Assembly: GCF_029867415.1 (NCBI RefSeq)
Contig: NW_026705188.1
Location: 1-64,000, forward strand
DNA: 64,000 nucleotides
DNA from: Vicia villosa
Taxonomy: Eukaryota > Streptophyta > Magnoliopsida > Fabales > Fabaceae
Direction: 5' to 3'
The notes below the pieces were generated by a model. The model made no database searches and had not been told where the DNA came from. It saw nothing but the letters and a program-made list of their open reading frames with translations. Within the stretch, counting starts at the first letter, position 1, and each line of letters begins with the position of its first letter. The position numbers and the translations under genes are program-made. This document shows, in pieces, positions 11,621 through 23,468 of this stretch.

Positions 11621-12513
11621 CTGTTTTAGGCATGTTACTAGGAGCCGAGTTTGCATAGAAGTTGCAAAAATCGAAAACAAACATCTTCAAGGAGGCACTC
11701 GAAAGTTAAAAAGTAAAAATTGATTGAATAACCATACTCGTGGGCTTGTTAGATTACATAAGCAATAAAATATGGTTGAGTGCAAGTAGATGCAAATGGC
11801 TAGATCAAGGATCAATTGTGGCTTGTACTTGATCAAGGTTTTTGAATGAAGGTTCAAATCGGAGATAGAAGCAAGGTGAATAATGGATAAATTTGCATCA
11901 CCACTAGTTTAAAGTCAAAGTGAAGATTTTAGAAGTATGTCTTAAAAAATTAAGTGATAAAGAGAAGGAAAACTTTTTTCAAGATTACCATAAACCAAAA
12001 CGGCATAAAGCATCAAGAAAGTCAACGGAGGACATCGAAGTCGCGGTTCGAAGGCTGGCGACGGGTACGCAAATATGTGGCTAGCTTAGTGGTTCGTGGA
12101 AGGTGGTGGAGGGCAACACCAAAGTCGAGCTGGTGACGGAAGAGCTCTAGTGGTGGCCAGCCGACGATGATGGGCCAGAGCGGACGACATCGGTTCCAAG
12201 TGCCAGGCCATACCTAGGAGATATTGGACAATAAAAGTTCCTGGAGGCAGTGGATGGCGTAAGGTCAGGTCTGGAAGGAAATAAGTCTGATTCGTACGGT
12301 TCATATTTATCGGGCTTGGTCATTTCTGTTTGCAGACCCGTACATTTATGGTTTGTGCTTTGGTCCCATTATGAATCTATTGAGTTTTAGCCGTTGCAAA
12401 AATGTATCTCTATCACTTTTATGGTTAAAATATAAAGACATAAAAAATAAAGTGGTAATCTTAGTTAGATAGGAAAAGGATAGAAATCCATAAATTTTAT
12501 TCCTGGAATTTTG
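11621..12513. other. Unassigned segment with a GC-rich island
   Basis: Between about 11990 and 12260 base composition rises well above the surrounding DNA (for example GTCGCGGTTCGAAGGCTGGC and GGTGGCCAGCCGACGATGAT). Neither strand holds a frame I recognise. The minus-strand frame at 12304-12086 has no introns or motif I know. It could be a captured gene fragment or a transposon leader. Left of it, 11640-11990 may continue the decayed copia. Confidence 0.4.
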
Positions 12514-12669
12514 AATACTTTTGAATGTATTTAAAGGGATTGAAAAACACTTATAAACACTATAAATTTGTATCGTTCAGATATAGAGTTAAATACTTTT
12601 GAATGTATTTAAAGGGATTGAAAAACACTTATAAACACTATAAATTTGTATGGTTCAGATATAGAGTTA
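12514..12669. repeat. Second 78-bp tandem duplication
   Basis: AATACTTTTGAATG starts at 12514 and again at 12592. The copies run through AAAGGGATTGAAAAACACTT and CAGATATAGAGTTAAA with near identity (one clear C/G difference at TATCGTTC versus TATGGTTC). The high identity implies a recent duplication. The sequence is unrelated to the 78-bp pair at 10256 although the period is the same. Confidence 0.9.
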
Positions 12670-15069
12670 AAGACAAAGAGAAATAATTGAATAGAAAAAT
12701 AAAATGTGTTGTTAGACAGAACTCCCTATATAAAAGCAACAATGATGAATAGTGTCTTATGATGTAAGTGTAAGAACTTTGTAAAGATAGCATTTTTCCT
12801 TAATTAATTTAATAGTTTCTTTAACTATTTTACTAATACTTTCAATAAATGTAATTAATGAGAATTTTAGACTATACACATTGTTTTACAATCGTTTCGT
12901 TCAAGAATCAGAACAACTATCATTTTCAACAGAACTTTTCTTATAAAGTAAGCATTATTTAAAGGAAAAAAACACATAATATTTGATTGAGATAGTATTT
13001 TGTAGTGTATTTGCATCTTCAATGATTGGTACAAGAGTCATTTCGAGTAACATTGGTCTAGATTAGTGAAAAGGGGTATATTAAAGGTGGGAGAAAAGAT
13101 TAATGGATTGCAAGTATTCAAGCATGCACAATTTTATTTTTTAAAATCAATAATTCTTATTATATCTCATTTGATTCGATATGATATAAGATTCACTTCA
13201 TTTGCTCAATATAGAAACTAGCCTAGTATTTAATCAAAAAGATGTTACAAATCTTCCATAATCTACATTATCCTGTTAAGTTTTTTTTTTAATATATAAA
13301 GTATAGAATTTGGATTAGATCACTTCTCTTGGTTGGTTAGTCATTGGGGCAAACGTAGTGCTGTAGGGATAGGCTTCAAAGAGTGCTGAATGAATAGGCA
13401 TCATGGAATAAAGTGCTCAAAAAGGCACCACTACTACTTCATATACTTTGTTTGAATTAAGGATTTCTAAGATAGAGATGAGATGAGGTAAGAATACTAT
13501 ATTTGAACCAAAAGAAGATGCGATAAGACTTATTTTTCTTTTCTAAATTAAACTAGTTATGACATATTTTAAAATAGAATTATGTGTGATTCAACTATTA
13601 TACGTTGAAACCATGCATGAATTTAGATAAAGCGCTCAATGAGAATTAAGAGGCAATTCTCTTTAAAAAAATATGTTGTCCGACATCGAGAATAGAAAGA
13701 TAAGTAAGATCGAGTTTCTAGTATCATGTATTGATATTGATGAAATGGTGAAATACGGTCGTATTGAGTAGAAGTGTGATAAAGATTTAAAGGTTATGTG
13801 GAGAACATATCACTATAGGCTAACTAAGGGATCTATCGAGTTTGATGAAAAAATTTTAGATATGTCGACGACATAATCAAGATGTTGAAACGACCAGAGT
13901 CATCCCGTAGTGTTTAGGTTTTGTCATTTATTATTGTTTTGTTAAGTTATGTACATCTTACAAATTACAACAATGGAAGTGACAAAATGTTACCTAATAA
14001 ATTGTGTGGTTTAGGTTTAGGGTTTAAGGTTTAGGGTTTCGACAATCACCCTGACCTCCCATGGCATTAGGTCAATCACGAGATGACTATGCTTGTGAGA
14101 TTAACTCTAAAAATCTCAAGAGCAATTCGTGCAAAGTAATTGTATGAAAAGTAGTGTGTGAATAAAATGCAACTGATTGTATAAAGACAAAATAAATGCA
14201 AAACTTAATTAAAAAAAAGCTTTGGTAGACGAAAACTATGCAACATGCAATAAATGACATTAAACGATAATAGAAGTGAAAGACAACAAAGACAAATGTT
14301 TCATTTAAGGGAACACAAGAACAATGAAAAGAAAGAACGCAGACTCATACATGTTTCTCACGAACTGTTCCGCTCTTTGACTCAGATACTAATATTGTTT
14401 CACTCTTTGATTCGGATACTAATACCACAAGAATCCCATTTGAAAATAATGGTCCAACCTCTAGAGCACAAGTTGTCATAAGTACACCACTTACAATGAA
14501 TTAGTCTCAAATAGTGATATTCTTAAAAATTATTAATAGAATTCATGTATTAATATGAATCTCACTAATTTATCACTTATATCTATTTTTCTAAATAGAA
14601 CAAATCCAAACTTCTTTCCAGGAGTATAATTAATTTCGTCCTCTTGATATGTTAGCACATTTGTATACTTAAAGTACTAAGTTTTTAACTGGTCCATAAA
14701 ATAAACGTGAATTTTATGTCGTTTGAGAGTACAACTCAAAAACTATTTGTGATTATTTAGAAATGTGAAGTGGAAAAGTTGCTCCTAAAATTGAGCACAA
14801 CATTGATCTTAATATAAAGCTCAAGTTTCCATTTAGACCATGCCTCATCATTTGAGACACCATTTCATAGTGATATTTAGTAGAAAACAGATTTCATGGC
14901 TCAGATTAATGCTTCTCTTTCAAGTATAATATATGCATAGCTCAAAGTACAAAATGTTTTGGTCACATATATGTTTGATCTTCCATTCCTTTAAACATCT
15001 ATATTTACCACAAACACTCTCTTCAATCAAGTATGAAAATGTTTTTTTTTAGTGATAACGAGCAAGCTA
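12670..15069. other. Intergenic, scattered transposon-like fragments
   Basis: No intact gene. At about 13690-13920 the frames give broken pieces including EMVKYGRIE, VMWRTYHYRLTKGSIEFD and ILDMSTT, separated by stops. This wording recurs in legume repeat-derived proteins but I cannot name the family. At about 14008-14040 there is a short run of TTTAGGG-like units, a telomere-like box rather than an array. The remainder is AT-rich and plain. Confidence 0.4.
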
Positions 15070-17264
15070 TTACTCGTCGTCATCATCGTCAACATTTCTT
15101 GATCCGAAGAACCTCCTCACAACAGCAGCACCAGCACCGAGAAGCATAAACAGAAGAATAGAATCAAATCCACCTCCAATGCCTACTGCTACACTTGGAC
15201 CTGGTGCAAAGAAAGAAAATGGAGACCATCCGTACCCACCACCATAGTATGGCATACCACCGTACCCGTATCCACCGACTAGTGGAGGCGCCACCCGTGG
15301 ATTAACATAGATGTTGGTCCTGTCATAAAGATAACAAAATTTCATATATATGAGTCCACCAGAATGAAAGAAAAACAAGTGAAAATGCTATGTTTTCTTT
15401 TAGTTGTACACAAGTAATCATATAATATATGGAGTAGTTACAAAACTACATTTCCATCCAATTATAATAGATTTTCTTTCAATATGGTCTCTAGTAACAA
15501 TATAAGACAGTTCTATGTTAGCTACCAAAAATAATCGTTTTGTACAATCCGGTCTCTCCTTTAAAGCATTTCGCCCCTATCAGCCTCATATTCGAGAGAT
15601 TGTGTATATTCCAGTCTCTCCCCCTAAAGCATCTCGCTCCTATAGATCTCATGCTTGAAGGACTGTGTACAATATGGTTTCTCATAAAGCATTTCGCTCC
15701 TATGGGCCTCATGCTTGAGGGACTGTGTACATATCCTGAAACTTAGGTCAGATCTATACTCGGGCATAGGAGAGCCCACCCCGATTTCCAAGCGTCTCAT
15801 GAGGCTTCACTGATCTGGATCAACATAAATGGGTCAAAGTGAACAGTCCCGGCCCAAAGTCAACACATCTAGCTGATAGCTGATATACTTTAATACTCGA
15901 ATATAGCTTTAAGAGCGTATTAATGGCCATAAATGGTTAGTCTCAAACAAAGAAACAAGGAGCGTTACTCCTATTTACTGCCTTCTGCTAGACAGGGGAA
16001 CATGCGGTATAATGACAAATAAATTGGTCATACAGGCTAAGAGTCTAGGATACCACATATAAACTGGCAATCGCTATACATTGAAAAGGAAATTCATATG
16101 CAAATCATTCAGAGAAGATCCTTATTGGCCCTTGATAGTAAGGTATAGACAACTTAGCCCCGCTGATCATACATCAGTGGGATAACAATGATGTACTTTA
16201 GACTTGGAGGGGAGTGTTGGAAATTAAGAAATCTCACATCGGTGAGAACAAGGAAAGCTAAGGTGTTTATTGGAAAAATTGAACCATTGGACCTCCAACA
16301 CTTAGAGCACCAACTAGCGACTATGTTAGTTACCACACTCCATTTGGCCTTTGGAAATATCCATCCTAGAAACACCTATTTCTTAGTTTTTGGAATAAAA
16401 AACATCTATCTCAAGAACAATCTCACAACGCCTAAAAATATGCACAATGAATTCATTTGTATTTTGAACATTTAGGAGCATTTGACTCCTAGTGTTTCAA
16501 CTATTCATCATCACTAATATCCTCTTTTGAAATATACTAACCAAATATTTTATGAGACAGACCATTTTAACCATGACAAATTTTGCGCTCTATGTGGTAG
16601 CCTCTCTTGCGTGCTCTTAAAGACGACCCTCATACTGATATGTTACTAACTATTGCACATCACTAATCTCCAACATTCTAACAAAAAAATTCCTAGTGTA
16701 ACACTCATCCAATTGGGTTTGTATCAAAATCCAACAATATCGAAACCTCGAAACAAAACCGAGTTAAAATTTGTTGAATAAAAGAAAGATATATAGATGA
16801 TACCTGGAATTATTGTTGATTCTTGGGGCGGAGTTGCGAGGAGCAGCTGATTTGAAGGACTGGCCACCAATTCTGCCACCAGTTTTGGCAGCTGATGCAT
16901 CATGAACTGATCCAAACGTTAACACACCAGCAGCCACTGCAATCAATGCTAATTTTCCTAACTTGTTCTCATTCTTCTTCCTATCACTATACATAACAAT
17001 TATTTACTCAATATAACCAAATAAACAAAGCAAAAAAAAACAAACTCAACAAATAGTGATGATGATTTTAACACTAGAGTTGAAGACAATAGTAGCATCC
17101 TACCTTAATGGAGTTGGAGATTGTTCCTGTTGTTGTTGTTGGCTATCTTGTTGTGGTGGTGAGCAACTGCAGTGGATGACTAAGGTTTTCCTGCTGTTCT
17201 TGAAATTTGGGTTAAGAAGGGTTGATGTGGGGATAAAGAAGCTTTGTTGTGAGGTTGACCACAT
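15070..17264 (-). CDS. Chloroplast DUF1517-type membrane protein, FLAP1-like group (197 aa)
   Basis: Three exons, 17264-17104, 16986-16804 and 15319-15070, join in frame across GT-AG introns to TAA. Exon 1 (MWSTSQQSFFIPTSTLLNPN...) is rich in Ser and Thr and poor in acidic residues, as in a chloroplast transit peptide. Residues about 63-80 (LGKLALIAVAAGVLTFGS) form a first hydrophobic segment. A basic Gly/Ser/Arg linker (KTGGRIGGQSFKSAAPR) leads to YVNPRVAPPLVGGYGYG, a Tyr/Gly/Trp-rich stretch, then FFAPGPSVAVGIGGGFD and a second hydrophobic segment (ILLFMLLGAGAAVV, 169-182). The C-terminus is acidic (DDDDDE). The PRINNSRTNIYVNP...FFAPGPSVAVGxGGGFD block is the N-terminal signature of plant DUF1517 proteins such as FLAP1 (At1g54520). 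This protein stops where the longer members continue, so it is a short member, probably of thylakoid or envelope membranes. Function is unknown beyond that. The 1484-bp second intron carries transposon-derived repeats. Confidence 0.88.
15540..16180. repeat. Transposon-derived repeat in intron 2 of the DUF1517 gene
   Basis: About 15541-15735 holds three imperfect tandem units of roughly 60 bp, each with AAAGCATTTCGCCCCTAT- and GCCTCATGCTTGAGGGACTG-like wording. They are followed by CGGGCATAGGAGAGCCCACC and a longer, less AT-rich tail to about 16180. Repeats of this type occur in legume LTRs, so this is probably an LTR fragment. From about 16200 a second repeat (GTGTTGGAAATTAAGAAATC with CTCACATCGGTGAGAA) follows, again LTR or TRIM wording. 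Both lie between exons 2 and 3 and should be spliced out. Confidence 0.55.
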
Positions 17265-17436
17265 ATTTGTGATGCTTACCTAGTTGGCACCAAAACCTTA
17301 TTTGATGTCTTTGATACAAACAATGGGAATTTGATGATTCTTAATTGTTTGTGTTTCCTGTGTTTTGTTGGGATGTTTATCTCTCTCATACTACACACTT
17401 CATCTTAAACCTCAGCCTTTTTCTGGTTGTACACTT

Positions 17437-17446
17437 GCCACGTGGC
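17437..17446. promoter_or_regulatory. Perfect palindromic G-box
   Basis: GCCACGTGGC lies 173 bp upstream of the DUF1517 ATG on the minus strand. The CACGTG core in this flank context is a high-affinity bZIP/bHLH site (HY5, PIF and ABF classes), common in promoters of light-regulated chloroplast genes. Whether it is used here is inference. Confidence 0.6.
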
Positions 17447-17659
17447 ACAATAGTCATTCTGTTTATTTTATTCGTTTAATAATTAAAGATATATTTTTCT
17501 CTGACTAATCAAATATCTATTGAGAAGTATGTTAGATTCATCACTCTTAAAAAAACCAGACAAAAATTTCTCACATTATAAGATTTGTGGAAAAATAAAA
17601 TAATAGAGAAATACATAGAGAAACATGGATTTAAGGCCGAATATGAAAAGAGTTTTTTT

Positions 17660-18760
17660 ATTTATTTTAAAGGAAGCTAAAATTAATAAACGAAGATTGA
17701 TACAAAAGCGAAGGGGGGACATAAACCGAAACCCTATCAGAAAGATATGAACCTAAAGAATGGCACACCAAGCCGATTCTTTACAAAATCTGCACGAATA
17801 TTCGTTGGATGGAAGAATAGTAAGTAGGATCGGTTAAGTTAAGACCTAGGTTAGCAAAAGCATCAACACAATTGTTGTTTTCTCTAAAAATATGAGAGAC
17901 TATAAAATTCCAAGAGGAAACTAAGTTTATACAATTAACCCAACAGTTTTTTATATGCCACGGGACCGAAAAAGGAGACCTGGACGTCTTGACTACCGCC
18001 ATATAATTTGTTTCCAACCAAAGAGACTTCCAATTATTCTTATGGGCGAACTCAATTGCAAAAATCGCACCGAAGAGTTCGGCAATGAGCGAAGAAGAAA
18101 GACCCAACCGAATGGCATACGCCCTAAGGAAACCACCCTCACTATTGCGTACAATACCACCACAAGCAGAATTACCGGAGGGAGAAACCGATGCCCTGTC
18201 ACAGTTGATTTTAACCTAGTTCCTTGGAGGAGGCTGCCACAGAACCTTAAGAATCTGAGGATCATTGGGAGGATGAATTAAGACACGGAAGCTCTTGAGG
18301 AGAATAAAATCATGCATATCCAAATACGAATCAGCCGCATTATTCGCAGCTAAGGAAACACAATCCAGAATACTAGAGAAGATAAAAGAAACATTAAAAG
18401 CGATGTTCTGGAATCTAACCTTGTTTCTAGCCTGCCAGATGGAATTCAAAACAGAGATTACCGTAGCACAATGTAAGACTTTACATTGTCCCGACGCTGC
18501 CTTGGTGAAAATTTTCTTAAAATCATCCCAACAAAGAAATGGCGCACTAATCCGAAGCATATAGCTCACCCAATCCCAAAGCCAAGTAGCAAACTTGCAA
18601 GAAAAAAATAAATGTTGAGAGGATTCCTCATCTTCGTTGCAAAGGTCACACCGAAATGGAAAAGCAAAACCTCTTCTTTTCCAATACATGCTGAACTGAA
18701 AGGATAATGTTTGGTCTTCTCGAGAAGTGAAGAAATATTCTCAACCAATCTAGCCATTTT
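17660..18760 (-). pseudogene. LINE (L1-type) ORF2 3' end: zf-RVT plus RNase H
   Basis: Minus-strand frame 18689-18216 encodes the zinc-binding reverse transcriptase tail (CDLCNEDEESSQHLFFSC...WLW...W), followed by WQPPPRN and a single in-frame TAG. The same frame then continues (VKINCD...GGIVRNSEGGFL... and 18107-17781, ELFGAIFAIEFAHKNNWKSL...FRENNNCVDAFANLGL), which is the RNase H domain of plant L1 elements. Only one nonsense codon separates two otherwise open halves, so the copy is fairly young. The 5' part (endonuclease and RT core) is missing, the usual 5' truncation of LINEs. The 3' end lies near 17660. Confidence 0.85.
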
Positions 18761-19900
18761 CTCGAGATCTTTGAAACATTTTTTTAAATCTTTTTGGAGG
18801 ATTGTAAAGACTGATTTTTGAACATTTTAATCAAAATTTGTAATTTCTTGAACATATTTTTCTTTAGTATATTTTTTTTTCTTCTGTTTTTATCTTTTTG
18901 TTGATGACAAAAGGGGGGAGAAGAAGGATAATTATTTAAGCATCTGAATCTGATTGATTGATATTGTTTATGCTTAAAATCTGAATATTCGATTATTGTG
19001 ATTCATTAATAAATTTAATTAACCTGACTAGGACTTAGAGGGATCTTAAAAACCTCACCCTTAAGGACTATCTGATTAAGGGGAGCTTACAAATCTCATC
19101 CTTAGGCTTATCATACTTAGGGGGAGCTTACAAACCTCATACCTTGAAGTCAAAATGTTAATTAAATCAACAACCATTGTTCTTAAATACTTGTGTTTCT
19201 CATCATCAACAAGGGGGATATTGTAGGAACAGAATTAATTTATACCATATCCCTTAGATTTTGATGATAATAAAATATTTAAAGAATAACTGGGTAGACT
19301 AATTTGTGCTCAAGTGTGCAGGTTCAAAGATTAATATGATGATTGGAAGTTAATTCTGAAAGTACATTGAACATTCAAAGAGAAACTCTTAAGAGGCAAA
19401 TTTTGAAGATCATACTCTAAAGGATCAACTTTTTATCAAGTCATCTTCTGATGGTCAGAACCAGAAGTCTCCAGACTTTGATTAAGTCAACTTATGAAGA
19501 GTCAGAGTCTGAAGGATCAAAAGCCAAGACTCAGACTCTAAAGGACCAGAACCTGAACTTAGTCAAAGTTCAAGAATCGAGGAATTCCTGACAGGTCGCT
19601 ATCAAACTCTGAGGTCAATTTGTCCAGTTCTAGTAACGTGAATACTTAGCAGAAAGTTGCAGTAGTCTGAAGAATTACAATTGATAATTCATTTTGTAGC
19701 AAAGGAGTTTCAAGTAGGATTGTAATGACATTAACCATATAAGGAAGCTTTGGAACAAATTTGTTGATGCTTCTCTTAAAGACTCTCTTGTGCTTGAAGT
19801 TCTCTCCAACGACTTTTTCATAGAACTATATAAAAGGAGCTGAAGATTTGGAGAAAGTCACAACAGTGCGTCTTGACAAGAAAAGAGAAGTTACTATATA

Positions 19901-20811
19901 TAGGGGTGTTCGCGGTGCGGTTTGGTTCGGTTTTGAGCATAAAAGTCATCCTAACCGCGAGATAAAAATGCATGCGGTTCGGTTTGGTTCGGTTAATTTT
20001 TAAAAAGTCATCCAAACCAAACCAATGCGGTTAGGGTCGGTTCGGTGGGTTGCGGTTTACACCATAAAATAAAAATGTACTGAAATAAAAAAAGAAAGAA
20101 AATAATTCATTCTTCCATACATATATTACATATATTACAATACCATAAAAAAAAGAAGTTTTTCATACTAATTACACCAAAATAATTCATTCTTCTATAC
20201 ATGTATTTTACACCAAAATTACTACCATATACCATATAAGTATCAGTATCATATATTTTACCGTACCATACCATGTATTTTACATATACTACGTACTAAA
20301 TTACTAATATAACTTCAGTTTTTCATACTACATACTATATACAGTTTTTCATACTAATAAACTACATACTACATATACATGTATCAAATAACTTCAGTTC
20401 TAAATATTAATACAACATTACAACTTCAGAACTAAATATTATCAGTACTACATATACACCAAATGCGTCTCTAGAATGAGTGAGAGAGAAATCAGAGAAT
20501 GAAGTTGAAATGTTAAATAGGAAGGAAGAATGAAGGAATAGTGAGTCACGTGACGTGAGTGTACAATATTGCAATTGGATTGGAAATATAATAAATTAAT
20601 TATAAAAATTCAAAAGTTTAGTTAAATATGCGGTTTGGTTTGGTTTGGTTCGGTTTTGTGAAATGAAAACCACAAACCGAAACGAACCGTGCGGTTTAGC
20701 ATAAAAATCATCCAAAACCATCCAAACCAAACGCGGTTTTTGCGGTTTTCGGTTTGGATTGGTTCGGTTTGCGGTTTTCCTTTTGGATTGGTTCGGATAC
20801 GATCACCCCTA
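19901..20811. mobile_element. Non-autonomous hAT element with perfect 8-bp TSD
   Basis: The ends TAGGGGTG...CACCCCTA are flanked by identical ACTATATA duplications (19893-19900 and 20812-20819). An 8-bp duplication with a YAGGG-type terminus is diagnostic of hAT transposons. Both subterminal regions (about 130 bp each) are packed with GCGGTTTGGTTCGG-like repeats in opposite orientation, the probable transposase-binding sites. The core is AT-rich and has no transposase. It interrupts the SIRE-type LTR, so it is younger than that LTR. Confidence 0.92.
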
Positions 20812-20994
20812 ACTATATATGTAAAAAAAGAACAAGCTAGCTTAGAACATCTTACAAATTGTACATTCATAGAAGTTCTTAAGTCTTGGAGTTTGGGATT
20901 TTATTGTGTTTACACATCATACTGTATATCAAGTATAATTATCACTTGATCACTATCATTTATCTGCTAGATAGATTGCATGAACTATCTCTCT

Positions 20995-21190
20995 TATGTG
21001 CTTGAGCAATCAAAAGTCCCTTACATGTGTGTTTGGGCGTTGGAAATCTCTTGCTTGTGTGCTTGAAATCAGAAGTCCCTTACTTATTTACTTGGACATT
21101 AAAAGTCTTTTGCTTGTGTACTTGAGCATTGAAGTCCCTTATTTGTGTGTTTGGGCATTGGAAGTCTCCTTCTTACGTGTTTGAGCAACT
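20995..21190 (+). repeat. Minisatellite inside the SIRE-type LTR
   Basis: About five degenerate units of 35-40 bp built on TGTGCTTGAGCATTGGAAGTC / CCCTTACTTG wording. Internal tandem blocks like this are common in long copia LTRs of legumes. No coding role is likely. Confidence 0.7.
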
Positions 21191-21457
21191 TGTAATCAGA
21201 TTTGATTATATGGAAAATCTCTTGGAAGTGCAAGGGGGCTGAACTACTCCTGATTTGTATGACGAATTAGGATAATTGCTTGTGTATTGTCTTGCTTTCT
21301 TATTTACCTCTAATGAATACTATCTGTTGTTATCATTATCAGACTCAAACTCAGATTTTATCCTTATGACCAAAATCTTATAAGAGATTTAAAGAGAAAA
21401 AGAAGTAAAAGTCAATCGAATTCAACCCCTCGTTCTTATATTTTTCTCACCTCCGTC

Positions 21458-22164
21458 TAGGGCTGGCAATGAATCAAACTAACTCGAAAATAGTTTGAAA
21501 CTCGATTAGAAAATTAAATCATTGAACTAGGTTCATGAAGCAAGTGAGCTGAGTATGAGCTAAAAACTAAATTCGTTAACTAAATGGGTTGAACTTGAAC
21601 TATACATAGTTCAACTCGATTATATATGAGATACATTATATTGTCTTTAAGAGTAGGTTTAAATATTTGCTCTAAATCTCAGTATCATATTTTATTTTAA
21701 TCTAACAGTTTTAATTGATAATTTATATTCTCCAGTGAGCAAAATATTTCTACAAATAATTATACAAATAAAATTAACATCGTATAAATTCCAATCTTAT
21801 AACTTTTATTTTATTTCTATATTTTTTATTTAAAAAATAATAATTTAAAATGTCAAATATATATTATTAAAAAATAGACTTTAAAAAATTACTTTTAAGT
21901 CCGTGAAATAAGCGAGTTGAACCTAACAAGATAAACCTAACGAGCTGAATTGAGATGTTCGTGAACTTCTAACAAGTCGAGTTTGACCTGAAAAAAATTT
22001 GAGATAAACTCGAACTCGAACTCAAACTCGGTCAATTCTTAACGAGTCGAGTTTGAGCTGAAAAAAGAATTCTTCATAAACTCGAAATCAAACTCGAACT
22101 CGATCAATTCTTAACGAGTCAAACTGAGCTGAGGCGAGTTCGACTCGACTCATTTCCAACCCTA
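21458..22164. mobile_element. Second hAT-like element, at the SIRE LTR end
   Basis: Ends are TAGGGCTGGCAATGA...TCATTTCCAACCCTA, an inverted pair, flanked by CCTCCGTC (21450-21457) and CCTCTCTC (22165-22172), which match at 6 of 8 positions. Subterminal GAACTCGA / TCGAGTTT repeats resemble those of plant non-autonomous hAT elements. The imperfect duplication makes it older than the element at 19901. Confidence 0.7.
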
Positions 22165-22172
22165 CCTCTCTC

Positions 22173-23468
22173 TCTATTTACTTCAAACAAATTTAGCAAG
22201 TAAATTTGTAACCTCTAACTAGATCCTTAATTATAATAAACTAATCCCCTCTCTTTAAAAAGACTAATTCACTTAAAAAAACGAGTACATTGCATATATA
22301 TATATAAAAAAAAAAAAAAAACATCACAAAATAACTAGTAAAGGTAAAGAAAAATAGTAATCAATTCCCTTTATTAAACTATCAACTATTAATTGAAAAA
22401 TTACTGGATATTATCAAGTTACATAATTTTGTGATGAGATTCCAATTATAATATTTCAGACATATATTAAATGAAGTGACAAAATAAATTTTTTCAATAT
22501 ATTGATAATTTTCATAAAGTTACTTTAGCTTAAAAATACTGAAGAAAAAACTCACACACAAATGCATGGGTAATGTGTATCTGATTCTAAATCGCTTGAT
22601 ATTATTAGGTCATGAGTTTTGTAACAACCCCGGTGACTATTGTAAATGATAGCTCAAGATGATCTTTTCTAAAAATATTCAAGGTATGTAGCTGTATATG
22701 AATTGTAATATTGTTGAGTTTGAGTATACTTTACCTTTCCAAGTGATTAGTACAACGGATAAGCCCAAGCTTTGCTTTATAAACACCTTGGAGGATAATT
22801 GGAATTAAACGCGTGACTAAATGATATTTTCAAACAAATCATAACATATATCTAAATAATAGATTGAAGTTCGAAGTTGTAGATTGCAACTAATGTTCAA
22901 TTCTTCATGTAATAAGTTTCCTTAACTCTATAGTTATTACTATTATTCAAATCTAAATCGATTCAAATAAAAACCACAAATTAATCTAAAAAAATTGAAA
23001 AACCGCGAAAAATAAATTTTATTAAATATGTTTTGATGTTATTTTGAAAAAATCGCTCTATTTGAATCAGATTTTGGATTGACTTTTGAAAACCAATTCA
23101 AACTTAACCGAATCGCATTTATATATTATTATACTTATTTATTTTTTTATTAATATGATATGATGATTAAATTATGATGATAATTATTTTTTAAATACGA
23201 TTTATTTATTAGTTTTGTTTATTTTATTTATTTTTATTATTTTATTTGTTCAACTAAGATCAATCTTTCTCATTTTGTAATATTAACTTTTAATATATTA
23301 TATGTTATATATTATATCAAATATATTATTTGTTAGTATTTTTATAATTTTAATAAAAAATATTTTATAATTTGGATATTCAAAAAACGATCCAAATTAA
23401 ACCACATTAAATTGGATCAGATCAGATCGATTTTTTTAACATATCACCCAAAATTGAAATGCAAGTAA
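22173..23468. other. AT-rich region, probable decayed MITE material
   Basis: No gene. Around 22940-23450 the ends carry AAATCGATTCAAAT and GGATCAGATCAGATCG with a TATCACCC terminus, hinting at another old hAT-like element, but a matching left end is not clear. The rest is low-complexity AT. Confidence 0.35.

Larger units (their letters stand above)
18780..21449 (+). mobile_element. SIRE/Maximus-type copia 3' end with LTR 19222-21449
   Basis: Upstream of the LTR are several purine tracts of the kind seen near the 3' end of SIRE elements (GACAAAAGGGGGGAGAAG near 18906; repeated GGGGAGCTTACAAA blocks near 19081 and 19122). The last tract, AAGGGGGATAT, precedes TGTAGGAACAG at 19222, the LTR start. 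The LTR contains a TATAAAAGG box near 19829 and a tandem block (20995-21190). It ends near TTTTTCTCA at 21449. After removal of the hAT insertion it is about 1.3 kb, a usual length for this lineage. The coding part is gone; the LINE fragment adjoins on the left. Confidence 0.75.

Noticed and set aside
14008..14040. Interstitial telomere array
   Set aside because: Only three or four imperfect TTTAGGG units; plant telo-box motifs of this size occur by chance and in promoters.
17056..17283. Open plus-strand frame of 75 codons with CCCCW-type cysteine run
   Set aside because: It is antisense to the transit-peptide exon of the DUF1517 gene; the cysteines are the complement of a Gln/CAA run.
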